Notes: generated from the sequence alone by a model not told the origin. Positions 1 to 15,800 are shown, counted from the first letter of the stretch. The stretch is 64,000 nucleotides of DNA from Liolophura sinensis (GCF_032854445.1 NC_088301.1:22313808-22377807); one strand, 5' to 3'. Numbers and translations: made by a program.

Positions 1-259
1 TTCAGCTGTTTTCTTGTGGTTATACGTTTAGTTGCTGTCATATTTGTAATCCTTCTAATAATTTAAGACTATTAATGTAGAACAATTATTATATTAAATG
101 AATCATGCATTGTTTCTTTTTGGATGTTGAAACTGTGAGAGAGAGGAAACTTTGACATTTAATTTTTTCAGAGTACAATCTGGATGAGTATATGGTACAT
201 TGTTTATGTGTTCGGAAACTGGCTGCAAATTACCTGTGTATGCGTTAATTGTCACTCTT
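1..259. other. AT-rich non-coding DNA
   Basis: No exon, RNA gene or recognisable mobile element is visible. The stretch leads into the 43-bp array that starts near 260. Confidence 0.5.
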
Positions 260-735
260 TGGGGCTGAATATTGAGTTTGAGATGCAGTGTTACTCCATG
301 GAGTGGAATATTGACTTTGAGATACACTATTACTCGATGCAGGTGTCTAAATATCGAGTATGAGATGCACTGTTACTCTATGGAGCTCTGTGAATATTGA
401 GTATAAGATGCACTGTTACTCTATGGAGCTCTGTGAATATTGAGTATGAGATGCACCCTTACTCTCTGGAGCCATATGAATATTGAGTATGAGATGTAGT
501 GTTACTCTATAGAGCTTTTTAAATATTGAGTATGAGATGCACTTTTACTCTATGGAGCTCTGTGAACATTATGAAATCAACTGTTATTCTGTGGAACTCT
601 GTGAATATTGAGTATGAGATGGACTGTTAATCTGTGGAGCTCTGTGAATATTGAGTATGAGATGCACCGTTGCTCTATGGAGCTCTGTGACTATGAGATG
701 TATGAAATGCACTGTTACTCTGTGGTGAGAAGTAA
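260..735. repeat. 43-bp minisatellite, about 11 degenerate copies
   Basis: Direct repeats of about 43 bp, each with the landmarks TGTTACTCTATGGAGCTCTG and TGAATATTGAGTATGAGATG. Copies are imperfect: some have internal deletions (near 565 and 690). No gene is seen beside it. A short reading frame on the minus strand overlapping the left edge (103-327) looks fortuitous. Confidence 0.85.
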
Positions 736-1551
736 TATGTCTGGGAAGTTATCTGTTTGAATCCTTTTTGCCTTTCGTTTGCGTTGGACAGTTGTTAATG
801 GGAACCTGTGTCTTCCAGTTAAACTTTGGGTGTGACTTACTGGATCAGTTTTCTCTAAATTCTGGAGTGTGTTACTTACTGGATCAGTTTTGTCTGAATG
901 AGAGGTGGTTATGCGTGGAAATTATACGAGATAAGAATCATGGCTATGTATACCAGAGCGGCAGTCCATAATTCATGGTTCTCAGCTATTGTCCGCAGAG
1001 AAACTTCGCTCCAAAATATAGGGGATCTCTGTTTGTCCTGGTCTAATGCTGAACTCATGAACAATTTTGTCTGATCAATACAGGCTGGGTCAACAGTTCA
1101 CGGCGTTCTCTGATCGAGGAATCGACGCAACGTGAGACGAATAGGAAAAAAATGCCTGTGGCGGTCTGGATTCGCAGTTCTGGCAAATTGCCACGCGCAT
1201 GTAAGACGTCATTGTTGACCCAATTCTGTATCTGATACAAACGTGTTTCAAATATATGTGTGTCCATAAGGAACGCCTGCGTTTTATGCCGGTTCATCCA
1301 TCCCACACCAAGTTTGTTGAATGCTGTACATTTAGCATCAGACATGTCCAGTTTGAAGCAGGGGTGCAACAGTAGAAAAAGCAACAACAACAAAGACATG
1401 AATAGTCATGAGTTGTCACAAAAATTCATGAATGCCTTTTCGCTTTGAGAACCTATATCAGTTCGTGTACATGTATGAACCATGTTGTTAGTATTTTGAC
1501 GTATTCATTGCATGAGGTGTTTCTTCATTATTCTATGCTGATGGTGACACA
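736..1551. other. Non-coding stretch with one orphan reading frame
   Basis: The only notable item is a 114-codon frame on the minus strand (1055-1399). It opens with a leucine-rich run produced by a CAA/GTT trinucleotide tract, then gives a non-repetitive peptide containing AFNKLGVGWMNRHKTQAFL. I do not recognise it and see no splice sites or promoter supporting a gene. Confidence 0.3.
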
Positions 1552-1777
1552 TCTGGACCCATGATCACGAACCGATCTTAGACGTGAGTCAAAATTTAAA
1601 AGCATTTGAAAATTCTTATTTCTGATGTAACCAGGTCAAAATGTTGATTGATAACGTAAATTCTGGGTAAGTTATTGTACAACAAATTTCCAGCTAAAAT
1701 AATACAAAGGAATACACCAGGTTTAATGATTAATATTTTGACTAAAATCCGAGATCGCTTCGTGATTCCAGGGCCAG
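1552..1777. mobile_element. MITE-like element, copy 1 (terminal inverted repeats)
   Basis: The left end contains ATGATCACGAACCGATCTTA and the right end reads, on the opposite strand, as AATCACGAAGCGATCTCGGA, giving imperfect inverted termini of about 30 bp around an AT-rich core of about 160 bp. A second copy is at 3034-3262. There is no coding capacity, so this is a non-autonomous DNA transposon. The superfamily is not determined and no clear target duplication was found. Confidence 0.75.
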
Positions 1778-3033
1778 AGCTTCATTGGTTAATGATGCAA
1801 TACTGGTGAAGTGGAAGTTATTGTCTGATTTGGTTTTGAAAAGTCATGAATTTTTGTTTAATAAATCCGTTGCAACCCTATTGACATAAATTGATGGTGC
1901 ATAGACGTACTGTACACGTGACAGTAAAGTTTGATTAACGAAATACAACATCATACTTTGTTTGTACCCCCCCCCCCCTCCACAGTCCTGACGTTAGAAC
2001 TATCAATATATGCTGTAACTTTACCGTTATCTAATAATGTGTAGAACGGCCCTGGGGGAACATTCCTAACATTACGTATCACACTTGGGGCAGATCCAAA
2101 CACAGGTACATAAGCAATGCAGGTGTAGTGTAAACCTGCAGTGAAGCTGTGTCTCTTAGCTCAGCGTTGTGAAGTGAAAACCAGTTGTGCCACTCAAGGT
2201 CATGTGCTATTATTAGAGGCCTTGTGCAATAAAATAGGTTCAAATTGGCCAGATGTCATTAGTGTCGGTTAAAGCGCAAAGAATTTATCATGGAACTGAA
2301 ACATGCCCGTTCCAGTCTTTTCACCAACGTTTTTTGTTTCATCTCGTATTAAATAGGTGTGACTTCTTTTGTGACGTAGAATTTGAGATTAAAATATTTC
2401 ATTTCATGAAATGGGAGGATTGCATTATCAGTGTTCGTGTATATTAGGCTTTGGACATGTAGGTAATTTTTGTAAAACAACATGAAACTACGTATTTTTG
2501 AAGCGTATTCATGACACTTATAGCTTGCCAAGTGAAGCCAACTGGTGTTGAGACGCAACATTTATGTCTCGTACGAATTTTATACGCATTAAAAATTGTT
2601 TCATCTACAGTGCTTCCAAACTCTGTGATAAGTAAGGACATGTATTTGTAACTAGCTCTCAGGGAAGCTATATTATGTCGTCGTTGTTGTTGTTCAAAAT
2701 TCGAAAGATTATATGCTTGCAAATATTGAAATTCCTTTAACAGGTTGAGAGGGAACCACCTCTGAAAGGCGTGAGGAGACGAGTCTTATTTTGGAGGAAT
2801 TGCTTTGGAGTTGATTCTTACAAACTTAAACCAAATATTATATGCAAGTCATCTGCACATTATTACAAACTCTCGCTATTAAAGGCTATGTAGCCACATA
2901 GTAAACCTTTTATTTAATGTTTCTGTTCAATCCTAGTAAAGAGGCATTTGTTTTGAGGAGTTTTCAAGGTAAGTGTCGTTATATGCATGATGTAGATCAC
3001 CAGATATACCAGAGCTACATATTTTCATATTAT
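1778..3033. other. Non-coding spacer with a poly-C tract
   Basis: No supported exon. A run of C sits near 1967-1979. Small reading frames at 2253-2722 are short and lack homology that I recognise. Confidence 0.4.
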
Positions 3034-3262
3034 CCCTAGACTCGGGATCACGAGGCGATCTTAGACTTAAGTCAAAATTTCAACCATTAAAATTGGTGTC
3101 TTTTGAATTTTCCGTTGATTTAGCTGGAATTTGTTGTACAATAAATTACCCAGAATTCATACTGTCAGGCAGTATTTTGCCCTTGTTACGTAAGAAATAA
3201 CGATTTTAAAGTGATTTGAAATTTCGGCTTAGATCTAAGATTGCTTCGTGATCCTGGGGCCT
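3034..3262. mobile_element. MITE-like element, copy 2
   Basis: Same family as 1552-1777. The left end has GGATCACGAGGCGATCTTAG; the right end reads on the opposite strand as GGATCACGAAGCAATCTTAG. The similarity between the ends continues about 35 bp inward. The core of about 160 bp is AT-rich and non-coding. Finding two copies within 1.5 kb supports a mobile family rather than a chance palindrome. Confidence 0.78.
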
Positions 3263-3359
3263 GTACACTTAATTTAAAAAGGCAGAAGAAATTGTCCGAA
3301 CTTTTGTATTTAACAGGTCATGTGTATTGTAAAGTGGACTTGAATACTCGCCTAAACCG

Positions 3360-3850
3360 TTTTACAACACCTGTTATTAATAGTGACACCCATGTCATTT
3401 ACTGTGACACAATTATCACTGACACTTGACACCTGTAATAGCACTGAGTGTTGCACCGACATCAGTGATTGTGTTACCGTAAAAACAGACACTGACACCT
3501 GTGCCATTTAGTGTTACATTGGGTTTTCATCAGTTGCCCTATCTACAGTATATATAGTATTGACTATGGCGTTGGTATTATTGATTGTGTTACGTTAAAT
3601 ACACACACTGACACCTGTGCCATTTAGTGTTACACTGCTTTATCATCAGTTGCCATGTTTATATATAGTGTTGACTGGGGTGTTGGTATCATTAATTGTG
3701 TTACCTTAAATACACACTCTTATGCCTATAAATGTACAGACTCTGATGCATGTGTTATTTAGTACATAGATGTTACATCGATGTATCATTGATTTCGTCA
3801 TGTATATATGGTATAGGCTGTGACGCTACCATCATTGTTTGTAACTCAAT
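3360..3850. repeat. Degenerate tandem repeat, period about 116-130 bp
   Basis: The phrase ACTGACACCTGTGCCATTTA recurs at about 3491 and 3607, with decayed relatives upstream (about 3375) and downstream (about 3735). Each is followed by a TATATATAGT-like patch and ATTGTGTTAC. Three to four units, diverged, non-coding. Confidence 0.65.
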
Positions 3851-4590
3851 TTAACAACCATATGCTGTCGTATTCCTTGCCTATGTGTTTATGGCCCTGT
3901 ATATGTATACCTGTACGTAACATCACCAGTTTGTGTATATAGCCATTTCAGGGGCAGCGTGAAGGTGGAGTCTATATCACCGGAGATTAACGCGTTAGTC
4001 AATCGTCGGTTACATTCAACGTGCACTGTATTAGAGACCTCCTAAACAGGATGTGTTTAACTTGGCATATATACACATATTTAGTACATGTATAATACGT
4101 ACAATATAATATAATACGTACATGCAGTAAACGATCGTGTATGTTATTTATGGATTGTTTGTTACTTCATGGGGCTGATGTTATTGACACTGTTTGTTAT
4201 GTTTTCTTTGCTGTTTTCGAATTTTACGATAACAAATAGTATTAACACGTAGGTGGTCATGCGTGCCTATACGATGGAAAACGTTTGGACCACTCGTACA
4301 ATTAGGGCTAACAGGCATGTTGCAATTTTGCAGATTTTTGCTAATTACTTTTGTAGTCATGGAATGTTTTTTTCTATGGAGTTTGTACCCTTCTGAACTG
4401 TATAAAGATGCAAATATAATTTAAAAAACAAGATGGGAGTTTTTACTTAATTTGCTTTCTGCATCGTGTTACATTGTAATTATACGGTCTATGCATAAGC
4501 CATTTGATCTATGTCAAATCCAGCTGAGGTTAAATTGATGGATATAGGTTCTTCGGAAAGATTAACTGTGTTATTGTATACTGTGTGATG
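3851..4590. other. Non-coding spacer
   Basis: AT-rich sequence without supported genes or repeats. Only scattered short reading frames are present. Confidence 0.4.
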
Positions 4591-4591
4591 C

Positions 4592-4775
4592 GATCGTTGT
4601 GAGTCCAGCTGATACTGGGTCGCTCTCCGGTCGTATACATGGGAGGTCTATCGGCAGCTTTCAGATGGTCATGAGTTTCCTCCGGGCAGAACACCATATA
4701 CTGCAGTCCGCCGTCGTATATAAGTGACATACTCTTGAATACGGCGTAAAACTGCAACGAAAGAAAGAAATATTT
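4592..4775 (+). mobile_element. SINE family 1, diverged 5'-truncated copy
   Basis: The B-box-side region (GTGAGTCCAGCTGATACTGG) is followed by the family body (GATGGTCATGAGTTTCCTCC) and by the tail TCTTGAATACGGCGTAAAAC. It lacks the tRNA-like 5' end. The apparent 95-codon frame on the opposite strand is a by-product of this element. Confidence 0.75.
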
Positions 4776-5252
4776 AAATGTATGTGCTGTATATAGCTGG
4801 AACAGCATATCGAACACACCAGAGATGCCCTGTATACACCCTATAGATACCCAGTCATGCTAACACAGGGCTGTCCATGCAGCTTGTTACACAGAACCAG
4901 ACCTTTTGCTGAATTTCATGCGATTCAGTACTAACCTGGCCAATTTAGAAGGCTTTAGCCAGACCCGACATGGAATTAGGGGCTTGAACATTCTTGCAGG
5001 ACCAAGTCGTTACTTCAATGTCGCGTAAGATTCATGACGGCGTTTATATACGGTACAGGTATATGTATGTCACCATAGCAAACCAACCAATGTTCCGACT
5101 GGTTTTAAATTATCGTTGCACGGCCAAGTACACTAAATGTCTTCTGTCACAAGCATTTGATCTGTGATATCGCCGAATCGTTCGAAAAGGAGGTTTGTTG
5201 CGGAATTAGCAAGGTGCCGATGCGGTTTCCAGTAGGTTTGCACAGGTTAAAT

Positions 5253-7215
5253 TTCCTCCACCTATAAACCTCGGATGAGGCAGATGAGGTTTCCACCAGG
5301 CTCTGATGTCTTTGCCCATAAACCTGGGGATAAGGTTTTGGCCAGAATCTGGTATGTTTCGTCCACTCATTAACCTGACCAAACCTGATGGTGCAGATGG
5401 GAAACCCTCCACCCATAAAACTGACCGAACCAGGTTCGGTTGGGAAATCCTCCACCCATAAAAATGACCAAACCAGGTTCGACTGGGAAATCCTCCGCCC
5501 ATAAAAATGACCAAACCATGTGCGGATGGGAAATCCTCCACCCATAAACCTGACCAAACCGAGGTGCCGTTGGGAAATCCTCCACCCATAAAACTGACCA
5601 AACCAGGTGCGGATGGGAAATCCTCCACCCATAAACCTGACCAAACCGAGGTGCGGGTGGGAAATCCTCCACCCATAAACCTGACCAAACCAGATGCGGA
5701 TGGGAAATCCTCCACCCGTCAGCCTGACCAAACCATTTGCGGATGGGAAATTCTCCACCCATTAACCTGACCCAACCGAGGTGCGGACGGGAAATCCTCC
5801 ACCCATAAACCAGACCAAACCAGGTGCAGTTGGGAAATACTTCACCCGTTAACTTGACCAAACCAGGTGCGGATGGGAAATTCTCCACCCATAAACCTGA
5901 CCAAACCAGGTGCGGATGGGAAATCCACCACCCATAAACCTGACCAAACCAGGTGCGGATGGGAAATCCTCCACCCGTCGGCCTGACCAAACCATTTGCG
6001 GATGGGAAATTCTCCACCCATGAACCTGACCAAACCGAGGTGCGGATGGGAAATTCTCCTCCCATAAACCTGACCAAACCGAGGTGCGGATGGGAAATCC
6101 TCCACCCATAAACCTGACCAAACCGAGGTGCGGATGGGAAATCCTCCATCCATAAACCTGACCAAACCAGGTGCGGATGGGAAATCCTCCACCCGTTAAC
6201 CTGACCAAACCATTTGCGGATGGGAAATTCTCCACCCATAAACCTGACCAAACCGAGGTGCGGATGGGAAATTCTCCACCCATAAACCTGACCAAACCGA
6301 GGTGCGGATGGGAAATTCTCCACCCATAAACCTGACCAAACCGAGGTGCGGATGGGAAATTCTCCACTCATAAACCTGACCAAACCATTTGCGGGTGGCA
6401 AATCCTCCACATGTTAACCTGACCAAACCAGGTGCGGATGGGAAATCCTCCACCCATAAATCTGACCAAACCATTTGCGGGTGGCAAATCCTCCACATGT
6501 TAACCTGACCAAACCAGATGCGGATGGGAAATCCTCCACCCGTCGGCCTGACCAAACCATTTGCGGATGGGAAATTCTCCACCCATAAACCTGACCAAAC
6601 CGAGGTGCAGATGGGAAATCCTCCACCCATAAACCTGACCAAACCATTTGCGGGTGGGAAATCCTCCACACGTTAACCTGACCAAACCAGATGCGGATGA
6701 GAAATCCTCCACCCATAAACCTGACCAAACCATTTGCGGATGGGAAATTCTCCACCCATAAACCTGACCAAACAGAGGTGCGGATGGAGTTTTGACCGGG
6801 TTCCCAAAATTTTCTTCCACCTATAAACCTGACCATCCCAGGTGTAGACCAGGTTTTCATACACTCATAAACCTGACCATCCCAGGTGTGGACCAGGTTT
6901 TCCTCCTCGCATAAGCCTGACCATTCAAGGTGTGGATGAGGTTTTCCTCCACCCATTAACCTGACCATCCCAGGTGTGGGTGAGGTTTTCCTCCACCCAT
7001 AAACCTGACCATCCCAGGTGTAAATGAGGTTTCCCTCCACCCGTAAACCTGACCATCCCAGGTGTGGGTGAGGTTTTCCTCCACCCATAAACGTGATCAT
7101 TCAAGGTTTGGATGAGGTTTTCCTCCACCCATAAACCTGATCATCCCAGTTGTGGATGAGGTTTTCTCCACCCATAAATCTGACTATCCCTGGTGCAGAT
7201 AAGGTATTCACCGGG
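5253..7215. repeat. Large 43/44-bp minisatellite, about 44 copies in two blocks
   Basis: The core of each unit is CCTCCACCCATAAACCTGAC. The left block (about 5395-6785) has ACCAAACC followed by AGGTGCGGATGGGAAATCCT or by ATTTGCGGATGGGAAATTCT. The right block (about 6815-7215) has ACCATCCCAGGTGTGGATGA. A non-repeat interruption lies at about 6786-6815. Units of 43 and 44 bp are mixed, so no frame is preserved, yet the minus strand of the consensus has no stop in any frame. That explains the many overlapping long frames there (up to 346 codons), which I do not regard as genes. Confidence 0.9.
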
Positions 7216-9849
<2,634 letters not shown>

Positions 9850-12800
9850 TTATCTTAAATGCAAGTTCTGGCTCGTTAAAATCGCAACCAGAGCTGCTGT
9901 TATACCGTCTAGGCACACCCTCTGCTCCGGGTTCTCAGCAAGAGCTGCCGCCGCCACATGCTCAAGTCCTGGCACACCTGATACTGTGGCAATATCCAGC
10001 AACAAGATGCCAAGACCCCAAATGTCTGAGAGGAATGACGTTGGGGCACCATGTTTTACTTCTGGGGCGATATGTCGGAGAGGTCGGAGTTCTTCTGCCG
10101 TGAAGTCATAGGAGATTCCTTGGCGAAATGTGGAAATGCCTAGGTCTATGAACTTAACGGCAGGTTGGCTTGAAATGTCCACCAATATATTATTTTCTTT
10201 GAGATCGTTGAAAATTACTTGCATTTCGTGTATCTTTCGAAGGCCCTTCGCCAGCTGAACACAAATATTCATCCAGTCGACTGGCTCAAGATAATAACTA
10301 GCCCCATGCATTATGTCAGCCAATGTTGTACCTCTGGCAAACAGTTCGGACACGAGGCAAATGGCCTGGCTGTCTTCGTCGTTCACAAAACCATAAAATT
10401 TGGGAAACACACCAGTTTTCTGCAGAAACTCCATCATCTTCCCCTCTCTGATGACTGCGTCACGGTTTTCCCATAAGTACCTCTTTACAGCTACCTCTAA
10501 AACCGGGCCAGCTGGGGATCTGTAAAACGCCGCCTCTACAGTGCCAAATGACCCGGATCCAAGGATCCACTTTGAGCCGTCATCCCGGAGCTGCTCTTCA
10601 ATGTCATCATTCCCTATGAGGGGTACCTCATTATTGGGAACCTGGTAGCCATCAGCGTCTTGGTAGAATCCTGGCTGGAAACATTCCACAGTAAAACCAC
10701 CAACTGCTCCACCTTCCGCTGCTGACCCTTCAGTTTGACATTCGTTGGTTGTGGTACGGCTCTCACACCCTTCCTGACTTGGCTGCCTGTTGGCTGGACA
10801 GAACTTTACTTCTTGCACATCCACCCATCCATCCTCAATATCGGCAGCTTCTGGTGTGTGTTGTGCATCCCAAAAATCTTCCACGTGCATTAAAGTCGGT
10901 GCGGCGTCATCTGATGCGACCATATTGCTATTGCATGAGTTGCTTCCCTTTCTTTCTTCATTATTCACAAAGGTGAACGATTCCAAGGAAAAATTCTTTG
11001 TCCCTTCGGCGAATCCAGAACCTTGGGCACTGCAGGAAGCAGATCCTCTCGCACTGTCTTTTACCTGCTGCAGAACCTGATTTAGGTGGACTGCAAAGCT
11101 GTTAACATGTTGCTGCAAGTCTCTGGGATGACTTTCAGAATTCTCACTCGGCCTGGGAGCTAATTCGCAGGTTTGACTAAAGTCAATGGCTTCATCCCAG
11201 TCAAAATCGTACCTGATACAGTCTTTGTCACCATCACTTTTAACCCCACCTCGTAAATACAAGGCATGACCCATTCGGTCAGGAATATCGTGATTTAGAA
11301 GAGCAAACCCTGGGATGCTGAGTGACTCGGTTAGCCTGTATGTGCCGGGTAAAGGTATGTCTCTGTGACTATTGAAACTTTCTCCCTCTTCCGACTTTTC
11401 TGCGTTCACTTGCTGGTTGGACATTTCAGGTTCTCCACACCCCTCCATTGCCTCCTCGATTTCACCCCAGATGTCCAATGACCCCGCGCCGTAAACTAAT
11501 GTGACCGACTGTGCGTGGCTAACCTTTGAATCGTCCTGGTTGTCGGAGATAGTGCTTGCTTGTGATCTGAGCGAATCAGTTGGAAGGATGACCGGGCCAC
11601 ATTGATTGCTGCGCTGATCAGGAATGTGCGGTCGTGTTGTTTGACCCGATGAACATTCTCGCCAAAACGATCCAATGTCTGCCAGAGTGTTAAAATAACT
11701 ACTAGGCAAACCATCCATGCCATTAGCAATATTTGAGTCGGGAATGTTGCCTGTATGCAAGTCCGGCGGTATTTGTTGGACACACTGGCTGCTGACTGGG
11801 AGGCCGCTGTGTGCAGAGTGCTCGAAATTCTTTGCACTTTCTTCATCTTTCTCTTGCTGACGAGGGTTTCGCGTATTTGACAACACTCCAGTCAGGCTTA
11901 AGACACATCCGGGGTCCTTGTTTCTAGTGGCAGCTTCACACCTTTGCCTAACCATAGATCCAGATGAATCCTGGTCACGGCGGCCTTCTGGCTTCCGTCC
12001 ATCTTCACCCAAAATATCTTCAACCCTTGTGCTGCAAAAGCTTGGTAAGCTTACAAGTGGTTGCACTTTGTAGTCGTCTTCTTGTTGAAGGTCTTCTTGA
12101 TAGATTAGTCCAGTATCGCTCTGAGACATTCCAAGAGCGGAGAATGTACCAGCCACCTGTTGTGATGCTGGGGCGTTTGGAGATTTACTACTGGATGTTG
12201 ATTCCTGGGTCTCATGGACTGAGGGTGCCATTTCATCAGATGCAGCACTATGGGAAGGATGAGACTCGGATTCAGGTTCTGGAGGACTTTCCTTGTATGT
12301 GTCCTCCATTATGTCCAAAAACTGTCGGACTTTATCTTCGACGTCGATGAATTTGTCCAGTTTAAGAACTTTACTGTCATTATGGATAAATTTCTGGACA
12401 AGACACACAATTTCTTCACGCAAGTTAGCTGGGCTAGTATCCTCCGTCTGACATTGCTCTTCGGTTTGTGTAAGCCTAGTTACGGAGACAACCTCGTATT
12501 GGGTGCCCTGGGTCTTGGTTTCATGGACAGCCTGTGTACCACTATTTTTTGTTACTACAGCAGCTTGACTTGCAGAGTTGACCATGTCCGCCATGACCTG
12601 CACCCCAGCAGATTGTACTGATGGACCAGCCTGTGTTGACGCGCTGACCATTTCGTGTGCGCACTGAATCCCCAGTGACTTTGTCTGGTGGGTGGCTTGG
12701 ATCGCCAGTTCCCTTGTCTTCAAGTCGTGTTGTGTGCCGGTGGAAGTCAGTGGCAGTCCGGCTTGAGTGGACGATGTTGCTGTTTGGAGAATGTGCGTAC

Positions 12801-15800
12801 TAGACGCTGTTGTGTGTTTCATAACACTCACTGGGCAATAATGTGGAGTCGAGTCTACATCAACCGTCTCGTACTGGGTAGCACAATCTACGGTGTTTAC
12901 TGTGAAGTCCTTCTTAACTGTTGTTGGGCGCACCCGGCACGTCGGTGCGGCCGAGAAGTCATCAACGGATTGGTCGGATTGTGGACAATGGAGTTCATCT
13001 GTGGATGTTGACGAAGAACTCATGCGCGCCAAAGTGCTTGGATGGTCATCATCTGAAGAGTAACATTTAGCTTTCATCGTGGTAGACCTACGGGCTACGG
13101 GCGAGGACTTGGTTGGGACCGGGGTCTCTTCCGCCGTCATAAACTGTGGAAGGCATATGTTCCGGTAAGATTCACTCAGAACTTTATTCATGGTGGCATT
13201 AGGCTGTTGGGTTGTCCTAGTGATGCCACTGGAAGACGAAGAACTCCTTGAGCAGCACAATGCTGATGGGCATAGGTCGAATGACCTCTCAGCAAAACGC
13301 CTGGCTACGTTTCGTAGCCTAGGGAGCCAACCATGTTTCAGGACCTCCTGTAACAGAAATAAATTACACCATCTAGTCCACAGGGTTAGGGGCATTGTTC
13401 TTTATATGATGATAACACAGCATTTTGAGTATGTCTAGACCAGTTGTGACATATAAATTGCAATTAACATTACTGCATTTTCTTTTTACCTCGTAAGAGG
13501 GAAGGTCTGTCAGCTACCTGCGGATGGTCGTGGGTTTCCCCAAGGCTCTGCCCGGTTTCCTCCCACCATAATGCTGGCCGCAGTCGTAAAAGTGAAATAT
13601 TCTTGAGAACGGCATAAAACACCAATCGATTAAATAAATAAATCTTTTTACCTAATTCTGCCTAAGCCATGGAGCTAGAGGGCGTGTAAATTGCTACCAT
13701 GTATGGTTTTACATGAACAGTTAGAATAATACCCTGACCCTCCTAAACTGATAGGAGGCCTTGTTTCACCGTTTACGTGTGGCCATTTGCCAGCTATCCT
13801 ACTGTCGCCGCTGCTCTGGCTTTACTCTCTATGCTGTACGTGTTTAATTATATTACTTACGTTTTGTACTGAATTGATTAAATTAAGTAGATGAAAAGTG
13901 AAAAGGAGGGTGATTGGTGGAATTATTGGAGTGTTTGTATGCCTTTTTTTGTCAAACCAGTATTCATATCTCATCTGTTTTCTTATAAGTAGTATCAAAT
14001 AATAATTTAAATTTGCTTATAAATGTGCAAATACCAAAAAGAGAAGAAACACTTGACAATTTACAGGCGCATTAGAAATACAATCTTTCCATTTTATAGC
14101 CAATTTTTGGATAGTAACAAACTTAACTTGCATCCATGCCAGTAAATGCATTAATTAATTTTTGTAAATTTAATGCCTAACTATTTGAAATAGTTAGAAA
14201 CTACTTAGACACACTTCCTGCACAGAAGCAAAGATAAATGCATTGGTAAACATTGTTGTTTAAGCGGTTGTTCAAGACTGATCTACTCTTTTCGTCTACC
14301 ATTTCCAATGTAGACAGAAGCATTATAAGTAGTTTTGTGGTGATATTTTACATCAAATGGGATGAGCCTGTCAGTTGGGCGAGTTGTAGTCAGGCATTAT
14401 GGAAATGAGTATATAGATGTGTATTGGCTGAGATCAGACAGATTAATTATTGATGTTTGCTGTTACAGTGCAAAACGTATGAATATTTGCAGGAGGTATT
14501 GCCTTCAGCATTTTTTTTTTTTTTGAGATAAACTTCCATGATTGGTTCAACAATATGTGTTCACCAGTTACATGGGTTCCATTCTGCAGGACGGAATGAG
14601 GATTTATAAGTATATAACTTTGTTAACCATGAAAATAAAAAAAATAAAAAACCCATCAATATGGATTTGATCCCTAACTAAAAAATTGTGTGGATATAAT
14701 GATGTTAAAGGGAAATTGTGCAATGTTATATTTCCTGGATGTTTAAACCGACAGGATACATGAGGAGAATGCTACACAAACAAATCCAGGATTTATAAAC
14801 GGCTAGTAATGTATATGAGTATACTTAAGTTTACCAACTCATACCTATGTTTGACAATTTCTGGTTATATTATTATATCCTTTTAAATGAGTATTTTTCT
14901 TTAAATTCAGAACCTGCATCAAACTGTGGAAGTTTAATTTAATGTACTTATTAGACATTCAACTCCAAAGCGTTTTTATATTGTTTACACAATGCATAAA
15001 TGTCCATATGAGTTACTCTCCACCCCACCCACCCCCCTCCCCAAAATAAAACTGAAGAACAAAATAAACAAAACAAAAACAGAGCAGACCATATGAGAAC
15101 GGAAGGAGGGGGATAACTCTATCGATAGCCCTATACATTATGGCACCTCCCCCTCCCCCAACACAAACACACCCACCGAAAAAAAATCTCCGAAAAGGGG
15201 AAGTGAATAATTTTCAATTGCTCCGAACCTACTGCTGATGGAAATTCAAAGTATTCATAAAACATAATGCATCACGAATAGTATGTAGATATATACCGGT
15301 ATTCAGAAAAAAATATGTATCAGTTCATAACTTTTCTGGAACAGTTTTAGGTCGTTGAAAGAATATACCAACGTCCATGCACAATATGTCCATGTATATG
15401 CTAAGCATTGAAAATACCAATGGAATCCGCAACTCTTGTGAACAACAACATGCCAAGATCACGGTTAACATTTACTAAATAATATCGTAATATACATTCA
15501 TCGAAAGCGTGCGGCTCGACCTTAATCTAGGACACATCTCTATGGCAAATGACGTCACGGTGACGAATGCGCGAGGCTTGAAGAGTGGGAGGAGCGGTGA
15601 ATTCAAAAACACTCTGAATGAGAGTAGCCAGATTAAGCGTTAAAACTTCACAACTGAAGTCTTTCAGTGTCCTGACCGATAATCGTCGGGTTATGAAAAT
15701 ACAGCAGCATAATGTCTGCGATATTTAAAAGGTATGGTCTTTGGTTTCTTCTGGGACTCTGGGACTGTGTCATGGTGGATGATGCAAGGCTGACTTATGT

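Noticed and set aside
1055-1399. 114-codon secreted-looking peptide on the minus strand
   Set aside because: The hydrophobic start comes from a CAA/GTT trinucleotide run; no homology, splice or promoter evidence. Kept only as a note in the regional entry.
5370-6410. 346-codon reading frame on the minus strand
   Set aside because: It lies wholly in the 43/44-bp minisatellite, whose consensus has no minus-strand stops in any frame; frames overlap one another and have no splice or promoter support.
13348-13395. ATG at 13395 as start of the kinase protein
   Set aside because: A polypyrimidine tract and CAG lie between it and EVLKHGW, and an upstream 39-bp exon with in-frame stop, ATG and GTAAGT donor fits the phase exactly. 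The 16 residues from 13395 are probably intron.
15550-15557. TGACGTCA as a functional CRE
   Set aside because: An 8-bp site deep in a 3.4-kb intron without other promoter signs; a chance occurrence cannot be excluded.
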